Positions 15,838 through 25,013 of a stretch of 64,000 bases of DNA are shown one piece after another. Made by a program: the position numbers and the translations under genes. This stretch comes from Sinorhizobium meliloti. Its GTDB lineage: Bacteria; Pseudomonadota; Alphaproteobacteria; Rhizobiales; Rhizobiaceae. How positions within the stretch are numbered: the first letter of the stretch is position 1; each line of letters opens with the position of its first letter. The stretch is taken from positions 315,976 through 379,975 of the forward strand of contig NZ_CP141212.1 of NCBI RefSeq assembly GCF_035610345.1. The letters run 5' to 3'. A model generated the notes under the pieces. That model worked only from the letters and a program-made list of their open reading frames with translations, made no database searches and was not told the origin of the DNA.

Positions 15838-16917
15838 ATGGTACTGCGCAACCCTGGAACGAAGGGGATCGCATCGGCGCTGGACGAGCGCTCCGGCGAG
15901 ATCTTCCGCCGCATTGTCGAGAGCTATCTGGAAAGCGGGGAGCCGCTGGGCTCGCGCAATCTCTCTCGGCTGTTGCCGGTGTCGCTGTCGCCGGCCTCGG
16001 TTCGCAACGTGATGAGCGACCTCGAGGATCTGGGCCTGATCTATTCCCCCCATGTCAGCGCCGGCCGGCTTCCGACGCAGCTGGGCCTGCGCTTCTTCGT
16101 GGACGCCTTCATGCAGGTGGGCAATCTCTCGCCGGAGGAACGCGCCTCGATCGAAAGGCAGGTTCACCCGGGAAATCGCGACCGGTCGGTCGAAAACTTT
16201 CTTACCGAGGCGAGCCAGATGCTGTCCGGCATGTCGCGCGGCGCAGGTCTCGTCATCACCACCAAGAGCGATCCCGTTCTCAAGCATGTCGAGTTTATCC
16301 GGCTGGCGCCGACCAAGGCACTGGCGGTGCTCGTCGGCGAGCACGATCAGGTGGAGAATCGGATCATCGAGCTGCCGGCCGGGATCACCAGCGCCCAGCT
16401 CACCGAAGCGGCGAACTTCGTCAACGCTCACCTTGCCGGTCAGACGATCCCCGAATTGCGGACGCAACTGGAAAAGGTCAAGGAGACGGTGCGCGGCGAG
16501 CTCGACGCGCTCTCGCAGGACCTGGTCGAGCGTGGGCTGGCGATCTGGTCCGGAAGCGAGGGCGACGGCCAGCCGGCGCGGCTGATCGTCAGGGGCCGCG
16601 CCAATCTGCTCGAAGGGTTGGAAGGGACGGACGACATTGAGCGGCTGCGCATGCTCTTCGATGACCTCGAAAAGAAGGACAGCCTGATCGAGATCCTCAA
16701 CCTCGCCGAGAGCGGCCCGGGCGTGCGCATCTTCATCGGTTCCGAAAACAAGCTGTTTTCACTCTCCGGATCCTCGCTGATCGTCGCTCCCTACCGCGAC
16801 AGCGACGACCGTATCGTCGGCGCGGTCGGTGTCATCGGGCCGACCCGGCTCAACTATTCCCGCATCGTTCCCATGGTCGATTACACCGCGCAGCTCATGT
16901 CGCGGCTGTCGCGCTGA
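15838..16917 (+). CDS. hrcA: Heat-inducible transcription repressor HrcA
   Basis: A 359-residue repressor that binds CIRCE operators, usually upstream of groESL, and is folded by GroEL. The N-terminal winged helix contains [25 protein letters not shown] and [30 protein letters not shown] at about residues 17-83. A GAF-like domain and the C-terminal [45 protein letters not shown] core follow. GGAG precedes the ATG. grpE is 158 bases downstream. No CIRCE inverted repeat is visible upstream of hrcA itself, so autoregulation is not indicated. Confidence 0.96.
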   Translation: MVLRNPGTKGIASALDERSGEIFRRIVESYLESGEPLGSRNLSRLLPVSLSPASVRNVMSDLEDLGLIYSPHVSAGRLPTQLGLRFFVDAFMQVGNLSPEERASIERQVHPGNRDRSVENFLTEASQMLSGMSRGAGLVITTKSDPVLKHVEFIRLAPTKALAVLVGEHDQVENRIIELPAGITSAQLTEAANFVNAHLAGQTIPELRTQLEKVKETVRGELDALSQDLVERGLAIWSGSEGDGQPARLIVRGRANLLEGLEGTDDIERLRMLFDDLEKKDSLIEILNLAESGPGVRIFIGSENKLFSLSGSSLIVAPYRDSDDRIVGAVGVIGPTRLNYSRIVPMVDYTAQLMSRLSR

Positions 16918-16949
16918 GCGAATCCTTTTGATCGATGCAGCAATCGACC

Positions 16950-16978
16950 CTTGATTTTTCGGGCCCAAACATCGATAT
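16950..16978 (+). promoter_or_regulatory. Candidate sigma-32 (RpoH) promoter of grpE
   Basis: CTTGAT (16950-16955), a 17-base spacer and CGATAT (16973-16978), compared with the S. meliloti RpoH consensus CTTGAA-N16/17-CCATAT. It lies between hrcA and grpE, about 98 bases before the grpE start. GrpE is a standard heat-shock protein, so a heat promoter here is expected. The -10 match is imperfect. Confidence 0.4.
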
Positions 16979-17075
16979 CGGGCTTCAAATCCAGGCAACA
17001 GAACGTTCAAGCAAAGCGACTTCCGCTGGTTTGATGATGCCGAACAGAGCAAAAGACAGAAATTCGGAGAACGTC

Positions 17076-17702
17076 ATGACCGACGAAACGAACAAGAACG
17101 GACCCGAGGCCGCGGCGCCTGAAGAATTCGAAACAGCCGCTGAGCCGCAAGCCGCGGAGAAGCCGGAGGCGGATGCTTCCACGACCGCGCCGGATCCGCT
17201 CGAGCTTGCCAGGGCCGAGAGTGCGGAACTGCGCGACAAATATCTTCGCCTCGCTGCGGAGATGGACAATCTGCGCCGGCGCACCGAACGTGACGTGAAG
17301 GACGCGAAGTCCTATTCCGTCGCGGGCTTCGCGCGCGACATGCTGGCGGTCTCCGACAACCTGCGCCGCGCGCTGGATGCGATTCCGGCCGACGCCAGAG
17401 AGGCGGGCGATGCCGGCCTGAAAGCACTCATCGAGGGCGTGGAAATGACCGAACGGTCGATGCTCGCGGCGCTCGAGCGTCACGGCGTGAAGCAGCTGGA
17501 CCCCACCGGTCAGAAGTTCGATCCGAATTTCCACCAGGCCATGTTCGAAGTCCCGAACACCGAGGTCCCGAACAACACGGTCGTCCAGGTGGTCCAGGCG
17601 GGATACACGATCGGCGAACGCGTTCTGCGCCCGGCAATGGTCGGTGTCGCCAAGGGCGGCCCGAAAGCCGCGTCCTCTGAAAGCGAGACGCCTGCTGCCT
17701 GA
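17076..17702 (+). CDS. grpE: Nucleotide exchange factor GrpE
   Basis: A 208-residue co-chaperone that releases ADP from DnaK. The N-terminal 45 residues are acidic and probably disordered. A long coiled-coil follows ([27 protein letters not shown], residues about 48-75). The C-terminal beta wing contains the GrpE signature around [12 protein letters not shown] ... [26 protein letters not shown]. The start at 17076 has GGAGAACGTC upstream. The longer in-frame start at 16935 is unlikely. The gene ends just before a strong bidirectional hairpin. Confidence 0.97.
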   Translation: MTDETNKNGPEAAAPEEFETAAEPQAAEKPEADASTTAPDPLELARAESAELRDKYLRLAAEMDNLRRRTERDVKDAKSYSVAGFARDMLAVSDNLRRALDAIPADAREAGDAGLKALIEGVEMTERSMLAALERHGVKQLDPTGQKFDPNFHQAMFEVPNTEVPNNTVVQVVQAGYTIGERVLRPAMVGVAKGGPKAASSESETPAA

Positions 17703-17723
17703 CGGCGCATGAATTCGATTTGC

Positions 17724-17761
17724 GAAGGGCCGCGCACTCTGCAAGGTGCGCGGCCCTTCGT
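17724..17761 (+). terminator. Strong hairpin between convergent grpE and ptsN
   Basis: CGAAGGGCCGCGCAC (17724-17738), loop TCTGCAAG, and GTGCGCGGCCCTTCG (17747-17761) form a perfect 15-bp stem. The T run is poor on either side, so it may act as a bidirectional attenuator/terminator between two convergent units. Confidence 0.65.
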
Positions 17762-17823
17762 CATTGTTCGAAATATCGCATCCTCTTCCAACCGGCTTCG
17801 GCAGGGCAGCAGGCAGAAGATAT

Positions 17824-18288
17824 TCAGGCAGCGTGCGAGGTCGTGTCGTCGCTAAGCAGCGTGTAGATCGCGCTTGCCGAGTCGCTCGCTCGGATACGCG
17901 ACACCATGTCGTGGTCGCGCAGCACACGGGCGATGCGCGAGAGCGCCTTCAGGTGGTCGGCGCCGGCACCTTCCGGTGCAAGCAGCAGAAAGACGAGGTC
18001 GACCGGCTGGTCGTCCAATGCCTCGAAATCCACCGGCGTATCGAGCCGCGCAAAGATACCGACGATCGACGGCAGACTGCTGAGCTTGCCGTGCGGGATG
18101 GCGATGCCGTTGCCCACCCCGGTCGAGCCGAGTCTTTCTCGCTGCAGGATGACGTCGAAGATCTCCCGCTCCGGAAGACCGGTGAGCTTTGATGCTTTTG
18201 CCGCCAATTCCTGAAGGAGTTGCTTCTTCGAGTTGGCCCTCATGGCCGGGATGATCGCATTTTGATGCAGCAAGCCTGCCAATGCCAT
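17824..18288 (-). CDS. ptsN: Nitrogen-regulatory PTS protein EIIA(Ntr)
   Basis: A 154-residue EIIA-type phosphocarrier of the nitrogen PTS (PtsP-PtsO-PtsN). The phosphorylated His lies in GNGIAIPHGKLSSL at about residues 58-71, after VILQRERLGSTGVG. In rhizobia it links nitrogen and carbon status to potassium transport and other regulators by protein contact. It is the last gene of the rpoN-hpf-ptsN series on the minus strand, a gene order shared widely among proteobacteria. The 174-base gap to hpf contains an hpf terminator, so ptsN may also have its own promoter. Confidence 0.94.
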   Translation of the reverse strand: MALAGLLHQNAIIPAMRANSKKQLLQELAAKASKLTGLPEREIFDVILQRERLGSTGVGNGIAIPHGKLSSLPSIVGIFARLDTPVDFEALDDQPVDLVFLLLAPEGAGADHLKALSRIARVLRDHDMVSRIRASDSASAIYTLLSDDTTSHAA

Positions 18289-18422
18289 TCTTTTATCCTC
18301 GTTCGCCGGTTAGAGCCTGGCAATCTCATCACAAATGCGCCGTGATGGCTCTACCCATCTTTGTCTTGGCGGGTCGAATGCACAGAAAAGTCGAGCTTTT
18401 CCGCCGTCCCGCTGATCGGAAA

Positions 18423-18457
18423 GACGGGGGAAGCCAGTCCGGCTGGCTTCCCCCGTC
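18423..18457 (-). terminator. Hairpin downstream of hpf
   Basis: GACGGGGGAAGCCAG (18423-18437) and CTGGCTTCCCCCGTC (18443-18457) form a perfect 15-bp stem with a 5-base loop. It lies 5 bases past the hpf stop on the minus strand, followed in that direction by TTTCC. Confidence 0.75.
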
Positions 18458-18462
18458 CCCAC

Positions 18463-19035
18463 TCATGCCTTGATATTGGCGGCGTCGATCCAGCCAATAT
18501 TCCCATCGTTGCGCCGATAGACGATGTTCAGGTCATCCTTGCCGGGGCTGCGGAACATCAGCACCGGTTCATCCGTCATGTCCAAGGCCATAACGGCATT
18601 GGCGACGGACATTGTTCTCAACTGTTTCGTTGTTTCGGCAACGATCGTCGGCGCATAATCGTCGGGGACTTCCTCGTCCTCAAAGGGCACCGAGTCCATC
18701 ACTCGATAGGCCACTTCGGTGGCATTCTGCCCGTTGCCGTTGTGATGGTCCTTGAGCTTGCGCTTGTAGCGCCGGAGCCGCTTCTCGATGCGCTCCGAAG
18801 CCGCGTCGAAGGCTGACTGTGGCTCGTTCGCCTGGCCGTTTGCCTGCAATACCACGCCCGTATCGAGATGAAGCTTGCAGTCGGCGCTGAATCGCGACCC
18901 TGACTTTTCCACAGTGACCTGGCTCGAATATCCTCCGTCGAAATATTTGGTTACGGCCTGCTCGATCTGCTCGCCGATGCGGACGCGAAACGAATCGCCG
19001 ATTTCCATATGTTTACCGGATACACGCACACTCAT
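18463..19035 (-). CDS. hpf: Ribosome hibernation-promoting factor, long form
   Basis: A 190-residue long-form HPF. The N-terminal S30AE domain (residues 1-100; MSVRVSGKHMEIGDSFRVRI) binds the small subunit at the decoding site. The C-terminal domain (about 130-188; FRSPGKDDLNIVYRRNDGNIGWID) dimerises 70S ribosomes into inactive 100S particles. The start at 19035 has GAGAGGAAACTCC upstream, and extension to 19098 is not supported. It lies between rpoN and ptsN on the same strand. Rhizobial papers often call it raiA or the rpoN-linked ORF. Confidence 0.94.
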   Translation of the reverse strand: MSVRVSGKHMEIGDSFRVRIGEQIEQAVTKYFDGGYSSQVTVEKSGSRFSADCKLHLDTGVVLQANGQANEPQSAFDAASERIEKRLRRYKRKLKDHHNGNGQNATEVAYRVMDSVPFEDEEVPDDYAPTIVAETTKQLRTMSVANAVMALDMTDEPVLMFRSPGKDDLNIVYRRNDGNIGWIDAANIKA

Positions 19036-19299
19036 GGAGTTTCCTCTCTTGTTCGTGAATTGCGTGCCCAGTCTATTCCAAGCGCCCCCGTCATCCAAGC
19101 ACTTCAGCGACGGGAGTCCCGAACAACCGAAATCGTGAGCGCGCGCTGCCTCTATGCAAGCGCGGCGGCCTCATATCCGCTGTACCGCGCAGAGTCAATT
19201 GCGCGTCGTGGGATTAAACGTTCATCGAGCCCCGGCGGTTCCGCAGGCGAGAGCCCAAAGCGCAACCCGGCTTATGCGCTTGCGGCCGCCCGGAAATGC

Positions 19300-20844
19300 T
19301 CAGAATGCCGTGGTTTTGGCCAGCGCGCGTTTCTCGCGGCGGCGCTGGACGGAGGAAGGGATGCTCATCGTCTCGCGATATTTTGCGACGGTGCGTCTGG
19401 CGATATCGACGCCGGCTTTCTTGAGGACGTCGACGATATCGTCGTCCGAGAGCACGGCATCGGCGCTTTCCTGATTGATCATCGTGCGGATGCGATGGCG
19501 CACGGACTCGGCCGAATGTGCATCGCCGTTTTCCGCCGAGCCGATCGAAACGGTGAAGAAATATTTCAGTTCGAAGAGCCCGCGCGGGGTCAGCACGTAT
19601 TTGTTGGAGGTGACCCGGCTCACCGTCGACTCGTGCATCTTGATCGCATCCGCGACGATCCTGAGGTTCAGCGGGCGCAGGTGGCCGACGCCGTTGACGA
19701 GAAAGGCGTCCTGCTGCCGGACGATTTCGCTTGCCACCTTCATGATCGTCCTGGCGCGCTGATCGAGGCTGCGCGTCAGCCAGTTCGCATTTTGCAGACA
19801 CTCGTTGAGAAAGGCCTGTTCGCCGCTGTTCTTCCTGCTGGAGCGCGATATTTCGGTGAAATAGTCGTGGTTGACGAGAACCCGGGGCAGGGCATCCGGA
19901 TTGAGCTCGACCAGCCAGCCGCCATCGGGTGCGGCGCGCACGACGACGTCGGGAACGATGGCCTCGAAGACACCGGTTTCGAAGCTGGTGCCCGGTTTCG
20001 GATCGAGCTTGCGGATCTCGGCGAGCATATCGACCAGGTCTTCCTCGTCGACGCCGCAGATCTTCTTGAGACTTGCGAAATCGCGCCGTGCCAGGAGCTC
20101 GAGATTGGCCACGAGCGCTTCCATCGCCGGGTCGAGGCGATTGCGGGCGCGCAGCTGAATGGCAAGACATTCGCCGAGCGTGCGCGCAAAGACCCCCGGT
20201 GGATCGAACTGCTGAAGCACCTGCAGCACGCGCGCCACGTCCTCGCCGGCCGCGCCCAGCTTCTCGGCCGTCTCGGCGAGGTCGGCGTGCAGGTAGCCGG
20301 CATCGTCGAGCTGGTCGATGAAGTGCAGGGCGATCAGCCGATCGGAGGCAGTGCTGAGTGCGAAGGGCAGCTGCTCGGCGAGCGCCTCCCTCAACGTCTT
20401 GCGGCCGGCAACGAAATCGTCGAGATCGTAGCCCTCGGCGTCGCCGGCGCCCGGCATGGATTTCCATTGGCCGAGAAGCTCGGGCGCATCCGCCCGCTGC
20501 GGCGCCGTATCGTCGGGGAAGACGTTGGCGAAGTCGGCGTCAAAGCCTTCGCTGAGCCTCTCGCCGGATCTCGACATGGCGCTGTCGTAAAGATCGCTCT
20601 GACCTGCCGCTTCGTCGATTTCGCCGCCGGTCTCAGCCGGATGCGGACTGGCATCCTCGCGATCCGATGTCGTTGCCTCATCGGCCGATTGGACCTCCAG
20701 CAGCGGGTTCTTCTCGACTTCCTGCGCGATGAAATGGCTGAGCTCCAGATGGTTCATCTGAAGCAGCTGGATCGACTGCATCAGCTGCGGCGTCATGACC
20801 AGCGACTGCGACTGTCTCAGATGAAGGCTGGCGGACAAGGCCAT
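19300..20844 (-). CDS. rpoN: RNA polymerase sigma-54 factor RpoN
   Basis: A sigma factor of about 514 residues for nitrogen-regulated, C4-dicarboxylate and nif/fix promoters that need enhancer-binding activators. Region I is Gln/Leu-rich (LRQSQSLVMTPQLMQSIQLLQM). Region II is acidic (about 60-130). Region III ends with the helix-turn-helix and the invariant RpoN box ARRTVAKYRE near residue 490. The start at 20844 (MALSASLHLRQSQ) has GGGAG 11 bases upstream, but an in-frame ATG at 20916 would add 24 residues. hpf follows after 264 bases in which I see no gene. A sigma-54-type promoter motif lies upstream on the opposite strand. Confidence 0.96.
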   Translation of the reverse strand: MALSASLHLRQSQSLVMTPQLMQSIQLLQMNHLELSHFIAQEVEKNPLLEVQSADEATTSDREDASPHPAETGGEIDEAAGQSDLYDSAMSRSGERLSEGFDADFANVFPDDTAPQRADAPELLGQWKSMPGAGDAEGYDLDDFVAGRKTLREALAEQLPFALSTASDRLIALHFIDQLDDAGYLHADLAETAEKLGAAGEDVARVLQVLQQFDPPGVFARTLGECLAIQLRARNRLDPAMEALVANLELLARRDFASLKKICGVDEEDLVDMLAEIRKLDPKPGTSFETGVFEAIVPDVVVRAAPDGGWLVELNPDALPRVLVNHDYFTEISRSSRKNSGEQAFLNECLQNANWLTRSLDQRARTIMKVASEIVRQQDAFLVNGVGHLRPLNLRIVADAIKMHESTVSRVTSNKYVLTPRGLFELKYFFTVSIGSAENGDAHSAESVRHRIRTMINQESADAVLSDDDIVDVLKKAGVDIARRTVAKYRETMSIPSSVQRRREKRALAKTTAF

Positions 20845-20908
20845 GCTGGCGTGAAACTCCCGTCGAGTTCTCCGAGCCGTGTCCGCTTGGACGGGCCCAT
20901 TTTTTAGT

Positions 20909-20923
20909 TGGCCCAAAAATTGC
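20909..20923 (+). promoter_or_regulatory. Sigma-54-type -24/-12 element upstream of rpoN, facing away
   Basis: TGGCCC (20909-20914), five A, then TTGC (20920-20923). GG and GC are exactly 10 bases apart, as in TGGCAC-N5-TTGC. It is on the plus strand, 65 bases upstream of the rpoN start (minus strand), and would drive transcription towards the 3' end of lptB. Occupancy could also interfere with rpoN transcription. Confidence 0.5.
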
Positions 20924-21018
20924 TTATTACTGGAATTTGGTCAAGCACGGACGGCGGCGGAGGTGCCGATTCAGCCGGCGGTCGTCCGTTCTGCCGGAAT
21001 GCACGCTGCCGGCAGATG

Positions 21019-21831
21019 TCAGAGGCTGAAATTGTCGCCGAGATAAAGCCGGCGCACGTCCGGGTTGGTGACGATGTCGTTGGCGCGGCCATGCGTCAGC
21101 ACTTCGCCGGCATGGATGATATAGGCCCGATCGATCAGCCCGAGCGTCTCGCGCACATTGTGGTCGGTGATGAGGACGCCGATGCCGCGCGACGTGAGGT
21201 GGCGCACAAGCGCCTGGATATCGGCGACGGAGATAGGGTCGACGCCTGCAAAGGGTTCGTCGAGCAGCATGAAGGTCGGGTCGGTCGCAAGCGCACGGGC
21301 GATTTCGAGGCGCCGGCGTTCGCCGCCCGATAGCGCGATGGCCGGCGATTTGCGCAGGTGCGTGATCGAAAATTCACCAAGCAGATCGTTGAGCTTGCTC
21401 TCGCGGCGGTCGACGTTCTCGTCGTGAACCTCCAGCACCGCGCGGATGTTATCCTCGACCGTCAGCCCGCGAAAGATCGAGGCCTCCTGAGGCAGGTAGC
21501 CGACGCCCAGGCGCGCCCGGCGATACATGGGCATCGTCGTGACGTCGTTGCCGTTGATCTCGATCGAGCCCTCGTCCACCGGCACGAGGCCGGTGATCAT
21601 GTAGAAGCAGGTCGTCTTGCCTGCGCCGTTCGGACCAAGCAGGCCGACAGCCTCGCCGCGGCGCACGACGAGCGAGACACCGTTGACGACGCGGCGTGAG
21701 CGGTATGATTTCGTCAGGCCCCGGGCAATCAGCGTGCCGTCGTAGCGCGCCTTGTCGACCGCGCGGGCAGCTGTCGCTGCCGCCGACGGCTTTTTGCCCC
21801 GTTTGCGTTTTTGGAGGAAAGGAATCTGCAC
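21019..21831 (-). CDS. lptB: LPS export ABC transporter ATPase LptB
   Basis: A 270-residue ABC ATPase that powers extraction of lipopolysaccharide from the inner membrane with LptFG. Walker A GPNGAGKTT is at residues 66-74, the Q-loop is LPQEASIFRGLTV, the signature is LSGGERRRLEIARAL, and Walker B is FMLLDEPFAGVDP. A switch His lies in LITDHN. The C terminus DVRRLYLGDNFSL is typical of LptB. A basic extension of about 32 residues (QKRKRGKK) precedes the core and is longer than in E. coli. It follows lptA by 13 bases, giving the lptC-lptA-lptB operon. Confidence 0.95.
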   Translation of the reverse strand: MQIPFLQKRKRGKKPSAAATAARAVDKARYDGTLIARGLTKSYRSRRVVNGVSLVVRRGEAVGLLGPNGAGKTTCFYMITGLVPVDEGSIEINGNDVTTMPMYRRARLGVGYLPQEASIFRGLTVEDNIRAVLEVHDENVDRRESKLNDLLGEFSITHLRKSPAIALSGGERRRLEIARALATDPTFMLLDEPFAGVDPISVADIQALVRHLTSRGIGVLITDHNVRETLGLIDRAYIIHAGEVLTHGRANDIVTNPDVRRLYLGDNFSL

Positions 21832-21844
21832 GAGCGGGTCTATG

Positions 21845-22405
21845 TCAGTTCGTCTTGCGGGACTGCGGATCGAGCTGGATCTGTACGCGGCCGCCGCAGG
21901 CGTCGAGCTGCGCTTCGCCGGTGTCCATCTGGACGTTCAACTGGCAGCCCACGAAGACGTTCTTGCCTTCCGACAGCACGACCTTCTTGCCCTTGAGCAC
22001 GATCGTCTGGTTGGTGAGGTTGACGATGCCGCTTTCGCCCGTCGCCTGTTGCGCACCGGAGCTGAGGAACACCTTGTTGCTGACCTCGATCCGATCGATA
22101 TCGGCGTTGCCGCTGGTGACCGAGCCGCCACCCGCCTTGTAGAAGACGGTCATGTTGCCGGCCTGCAGCGTCGTCGTGCCCTGGACGACCTTCACATTAC
22201 CGGTGAAGATCGCCTTGCTTTCCGGATCCTTGATCTCCAGCTTGTCGCTCTCGATCTGGATCGGCTGGTCGTTTGAAAGCTGAAGGCCCTGCATGCGACT
22301 GGAGGTTGCCTGCGCGAGGGCGGCGGAAGCAATCAGCGAAGCGCCGAGCCCGGCCACGGCCAGAGCGGCTGAAATCCTTATGAGAGCGGCAGGTTTGACC
22401 GACAT
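21845..22405 (-). CDS. lptA: LPS transport periplasmic protein LptA
   Basis: A 186-residue OstA-like protein with a signal peptide (residues 1-31, hydrophobic core IRISAALAVAGLGASLIASA and cleavage near ALA/Q). The mature beta-jellyroll domain includes QPIQIESDKLEIKDPESKAIFTGNVKVVQGTTTLQAGNMTVFY, typical of LptA. Oligomers of LptA bridge the periplasm and carry LPS from LptC to LptDE. It lies between lptC (31-base gap) and lptB (13-base gap) on the minus strand. Confidence 0.92.
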   Translation of the reverse strand: MSVKPAALIRISAALAVAGLGASLIASAALAQATSSRMQGLQLSNDQPIQIESDKLEIKDPESKAIFTGNVKVVQGTTTLQAGNMTVFYKAGGGSVTSGNADIDRIEVSNKVFLSSGAQQATGESGIVNLTNQTIVLKGKKVVLSEGKNVFVGCQLNVQMDTGEAQLDACGGRVQIQLDPQSRKTN

Positions 22406-22436
22406 GGCTGCAGGGGATCCTGTTCTTGGGGTCCTG

Positions 22437-23105
22437 TTATTTTGCGTTTTTGCGAATGGCGCTGGGTTCGATATTGACCCTTACCATGCCTTCGAATGTT
22501 ACGACACGTCCCTTATCTGTCATTCGCAGCTTCTGCGCAATGATCGATCCGCCCTTCATGCTGATGGCAATCGGTTGTTTCGTCTCCATTTCGCCGGCAT
22601 TGATGTCCAGATAGGCGGACTGGAAATCGGCATTGACGCCATTATTCATGGAAATCGTGAACGGGGCGTTCATGTCGAGCGTATTCGCGCCGCGGTCGTA
22701 GATACCGCTCGTCGCATCGACCGTGGCGATCAGCGTATCGTTGACCGGCATCTCGGCGTGAATGGTCTCGAGTGTGATCAGGTTCGGGTTGGCGATATCC
22801 TGAAGCGCCCGCTCAGCCTTCATCGAATAGCTGATATCCTGCTTGTTGCGGCCGGAAATCGCCGGGTTCTGCATGACGATCTTGCCGTTCTCGATCGTGG
22901 CCGTCTCGAGCTGCAGCTCTTCGGGCAGGAAAGCGCGCACGAAGGAAACGGCGACGAAGATCAGCGCAACCGCGCCGGCGATGAGCGGCAACAGGACTTT
23001 CAGGCGCCTTACGCGCGCCGAATGCCGCGCCGCCGAAGCATAGGCATCGGCAGAGCTCGTACCCACATCGGCGAAGATTGCGGGGGATCGGGCTTCGTTC
23101 AGCAT
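22437..23105 (-). CDS. lptC: LPS export system protein LptC
   Basis: A 222-residue bitopic membrane protein. One transmembrane segment (about residues 36-56, VLLPLIAGAVALIFVAVSFV) follows a cytoplasmic N-terminal tail. The periplasmic part has OstA-like beta strands (IENGKIVMQNPAISG ... NTLDMNAPFTISMNNG). It accepts LPS from LptBFG and hands it to LptA. The start MLNEARSPAIF at 23105 is chosen by homology of position. An in-frame extension to 23318 would run through non-conserved sequence. First gene of lptC-lptA-lptB. Confidence 0.88.
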   Translation of the reverse strand: MLNEARSPAIFADVGTSSADAYASAARHSARVRRLKVLLPLIAGAVALIFVAVSFVRAFLPEELQLETATIENGKIVMQNPAISGRNKQDISYSMKAERALQDIANPNLITLETIHAEMPVNDTLIATVDATSGIYDRGANTLDMNAPFTISMNNGVNADFQSAYLDINAGEMETKQPIAISMKGGSIIAQKLRMTDKGRVVTFEGMVRVNIEPSAIRKNAK

Positions 23106-23444
23106 CAAGGGCCTGTCAGTTTCCTCTGACCTCGGGCAGTCCGAGGGACACATATACATACATCGGCGTAAGCCACGGCGAATATGGTTATCTTGCTGCC
23201 GCCCGGCAATGGAGCGGTGCAAACTTTGCATTGTAAGACAATCCGGCCGCACTATTTCAATCCGCCGGGCATGCTCTACTCCATGCCGCGTCAAACCCCA
23301 AGGGGTTTCATGCAGCAACCCGCGTCGGCCCGGCGCGTATTCCCGTGCGTCGCGTTGCAGACTGCCCTAGCTTGCCGCGTCTCAGGCGGATAGCATGTTC
23401 CGCGGGAAACTGACAGAACCCCTTACCACAAATCGGAGACACCC
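23106..23444. other. Intergenic region between divergent lptC and sppA (339 bp)
   Basis: No protein or RNA gene is evident. It must hold the promoters of both lptCAB and sppA. A small hairpin-forming sequence AAACCCC-AA-GGGGTTT lies at 23293-23308. A ribosome site (GGAG) precedes the sppA start at the right end. I see no clear operator. Confidence 0.5.
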
Positions 23445-24404
23445 ATGGACGAACTCGCCATTGCCGACCGCCGCAGCCTGCGCAGAAAGCTGAGCTTCTG
23501 GCGTTGGGCGGCGGTGGCCGTTCTCGTCGCCGGCGGCCTCGCGCTGTTTGCCTTTTCAGGCTGGGGCGACGTGACGGAGCGTGCGCGCGATCACGTCGCG
23601 CGCGTCGCCGTTACAGGTCTTATCCAGGACGACCGGGAGCTGGTCGAGCGGCTGGAGCGGATCGCCGACAACCAGTCCGTCAAGGCGCTGATCGTGACGA
23701 TTTCGTCGCCGGGCGGCACCACCTATGGCGGCGAGGTCATCTACAAGGCCATCCGCAAGGTTGCCGAGAAGAAGCCGGTGGTCTCGGATGTGCGCACGCT
23801 TGCCGCGTCGGCCGGCTATCTGATCGCCCTTGCAGGCGACCGGATCGTTGCCGGGGAGACCTCGATCACCGGCTCCATTGGCGTCATTTTCCAGTATCCG
23901 CAGGTCAAGACCCTCATGGACAAACTCGGCGTCTCGCTTGAATCGATAAAATCGAGGCCTCTCAAAGCCGAACCGTCGCCGTTTCATCCTCCGAGCGACG
24001 AGGCGAGAGCCATGATTCAGGCGATGATCGACGACAGCTACGGATGGTTCGTCGATCTGGTGGCCGAGCGGCGCAAACTGCAGCGGCCGGAAGCGCTGGC
24101 CCTTGCGGATGGCCGGATCTTCACCGGGCGGCAGGCGCTGGAAGGCAAACTGGTCGACGAGCTCGGCGGCGATGATGAAATCAGGGCGTTCCTGGCCGAA
24201 CGAAAGGTCTCGAAGGACCTTCCCGTCCTCGACTGGGAAGCACCGAGCGGCGCGCTGTCCTTCGGCCTCGGATCGCTCCTGGCCGAAGCGGTCAAGGCGT
24301 TGGGATATGAGGCTTTTCCGACGATGAAGAGCCTCGAAAAGACCGGCCTGGACAAGTTGTTTCTTGACGGTCTTGTTTCGGTTTGGCAGGTTGAAGGGCA
24401 TTGA
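23445..24404 (+). CDS. sppA: Signal peptide peptidase SppA, short form (family S49)
   Basis: A 319-residue inner-membrane serine protease that degrades released signal peptides. One transmembrane segment is at residues 20-40 ([21 protein letters not shown]). The protease core follows: [20 protein letters not shown] (81-100), the nucleophile Ser144 in [10 protein letters not shown], and the likely catalytic Lys174 in [10 protein letters not shown]. It is the single-domain type found in Bacillus and many alphaproteobacteria, half the size of E. coli SppA. ihfB follows 104 bases downstream, an order conserved in rhizobia. Confidence 0.93.
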   Translation: MDELAIADRRSLRRKLSFWRWAAVAVLVAGGLALFAFSGWGDVTERARDHVARVAVTGLIQDDRELVERLERIADNQSVKALIVTISSPGGTTYGGEVIYKAIRKVAEKKPVVSDVRTLAASAGYLIALAGDRIVAGETSITGSIGVIFQYPQVKTLMDKLGVSLESIKSRPLKAEPSPFHPPSDEARAMIQAMIDDSYGWFVDLVAERRKLQRPEALALADGRIFTGRQALEGKLVDELGGDDEIRAFLAERKVSKDLPVLDWEAPSGALSFGLGSLLAEAVKALGYEAFPTMKSLEKTGLDKLFLDGLVSVWQVEGH

Positions 24405-24508
24405 GGAAGGCACGTGTGCTAGCCGCGTCACGAGGCCGTAGCTCCAGGCGAGCCTTCCCGAATGCGCAAACGCAGACAAACAAGCCAAAAAAACCAAGGG
24501 GGGCGAAC

Positions 24509-24820
24509 GTGATCAAGTCAGAGCTGGTGCAGATTGTGGCGGCGCGCAATCCGCATCTCTACCACCGCGATGTCGAAAATATCGTCAATGCGGTACTCGA
24601 TGAGATCACGGACGCGCTTGCTGCCGGCAACCGGGTGGAGCTGCGCGGTTTCGGCGCATTCTCGGTCAAGAACCGGCCATCGCGGTCCGGCCGCAACCCA
24701 CGCACCGGCGATTCCGTCTTCGTCGAAGAAAAGTGGGTGCCCTTCTTCAAGACCGGCAAGGAACTGCGTGAGCGGCTCAATCCGGGGATGAACGACAACA
24801 ATAACGGTGAAGACGACTGA
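24509..24820 (+). CDS. ihfB: Integration host factor subunit beta
   Basis: A 103-residue DNA-bending protein of the HU/IHF family. It forms a heterodimer with IhfA and assists sigma-54 promoters, replication and recombination. The start is a GTG at 24509 ([15 protein letters not shown]), preceded by AAGGGGGG. The minor-groove-inserting arm contains [15 protein letters not shown] (residues about 56-70). Earlier in-frame codons back to 24401 overlap sppA and are not conserved. The C-terminal NDNNNGEDD tail is acidic and probably disordered. Confidence 0.95.
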   Translation: MIKSELVQIVAARNPHLYHRDVENIVNAVLDEITDALAAGNRVELRGFGAFSVKNRPSRSGRNPRTGDSVFVEEKWVPFFKTGKELRERLNPGMNDNNNGEDD

Positions 24821-25013
24821 CGAACGAGGCGCACAGGGATAGGCGCCTCTCGCGCGGGCGCCGAGTTCCGCACATCGTGCGGCTCTCCGCCTCATAAGCG
24901 TGTCGAAACAAGGCGGCCCGCTTTATGTCACTATTCGTATGCATGTCGTTGTCGCGAAGCCGCCCCACAATTCCGGGCGCGACATGCATTAACATTCTGG
25001 TCGGAGCGGGTGC

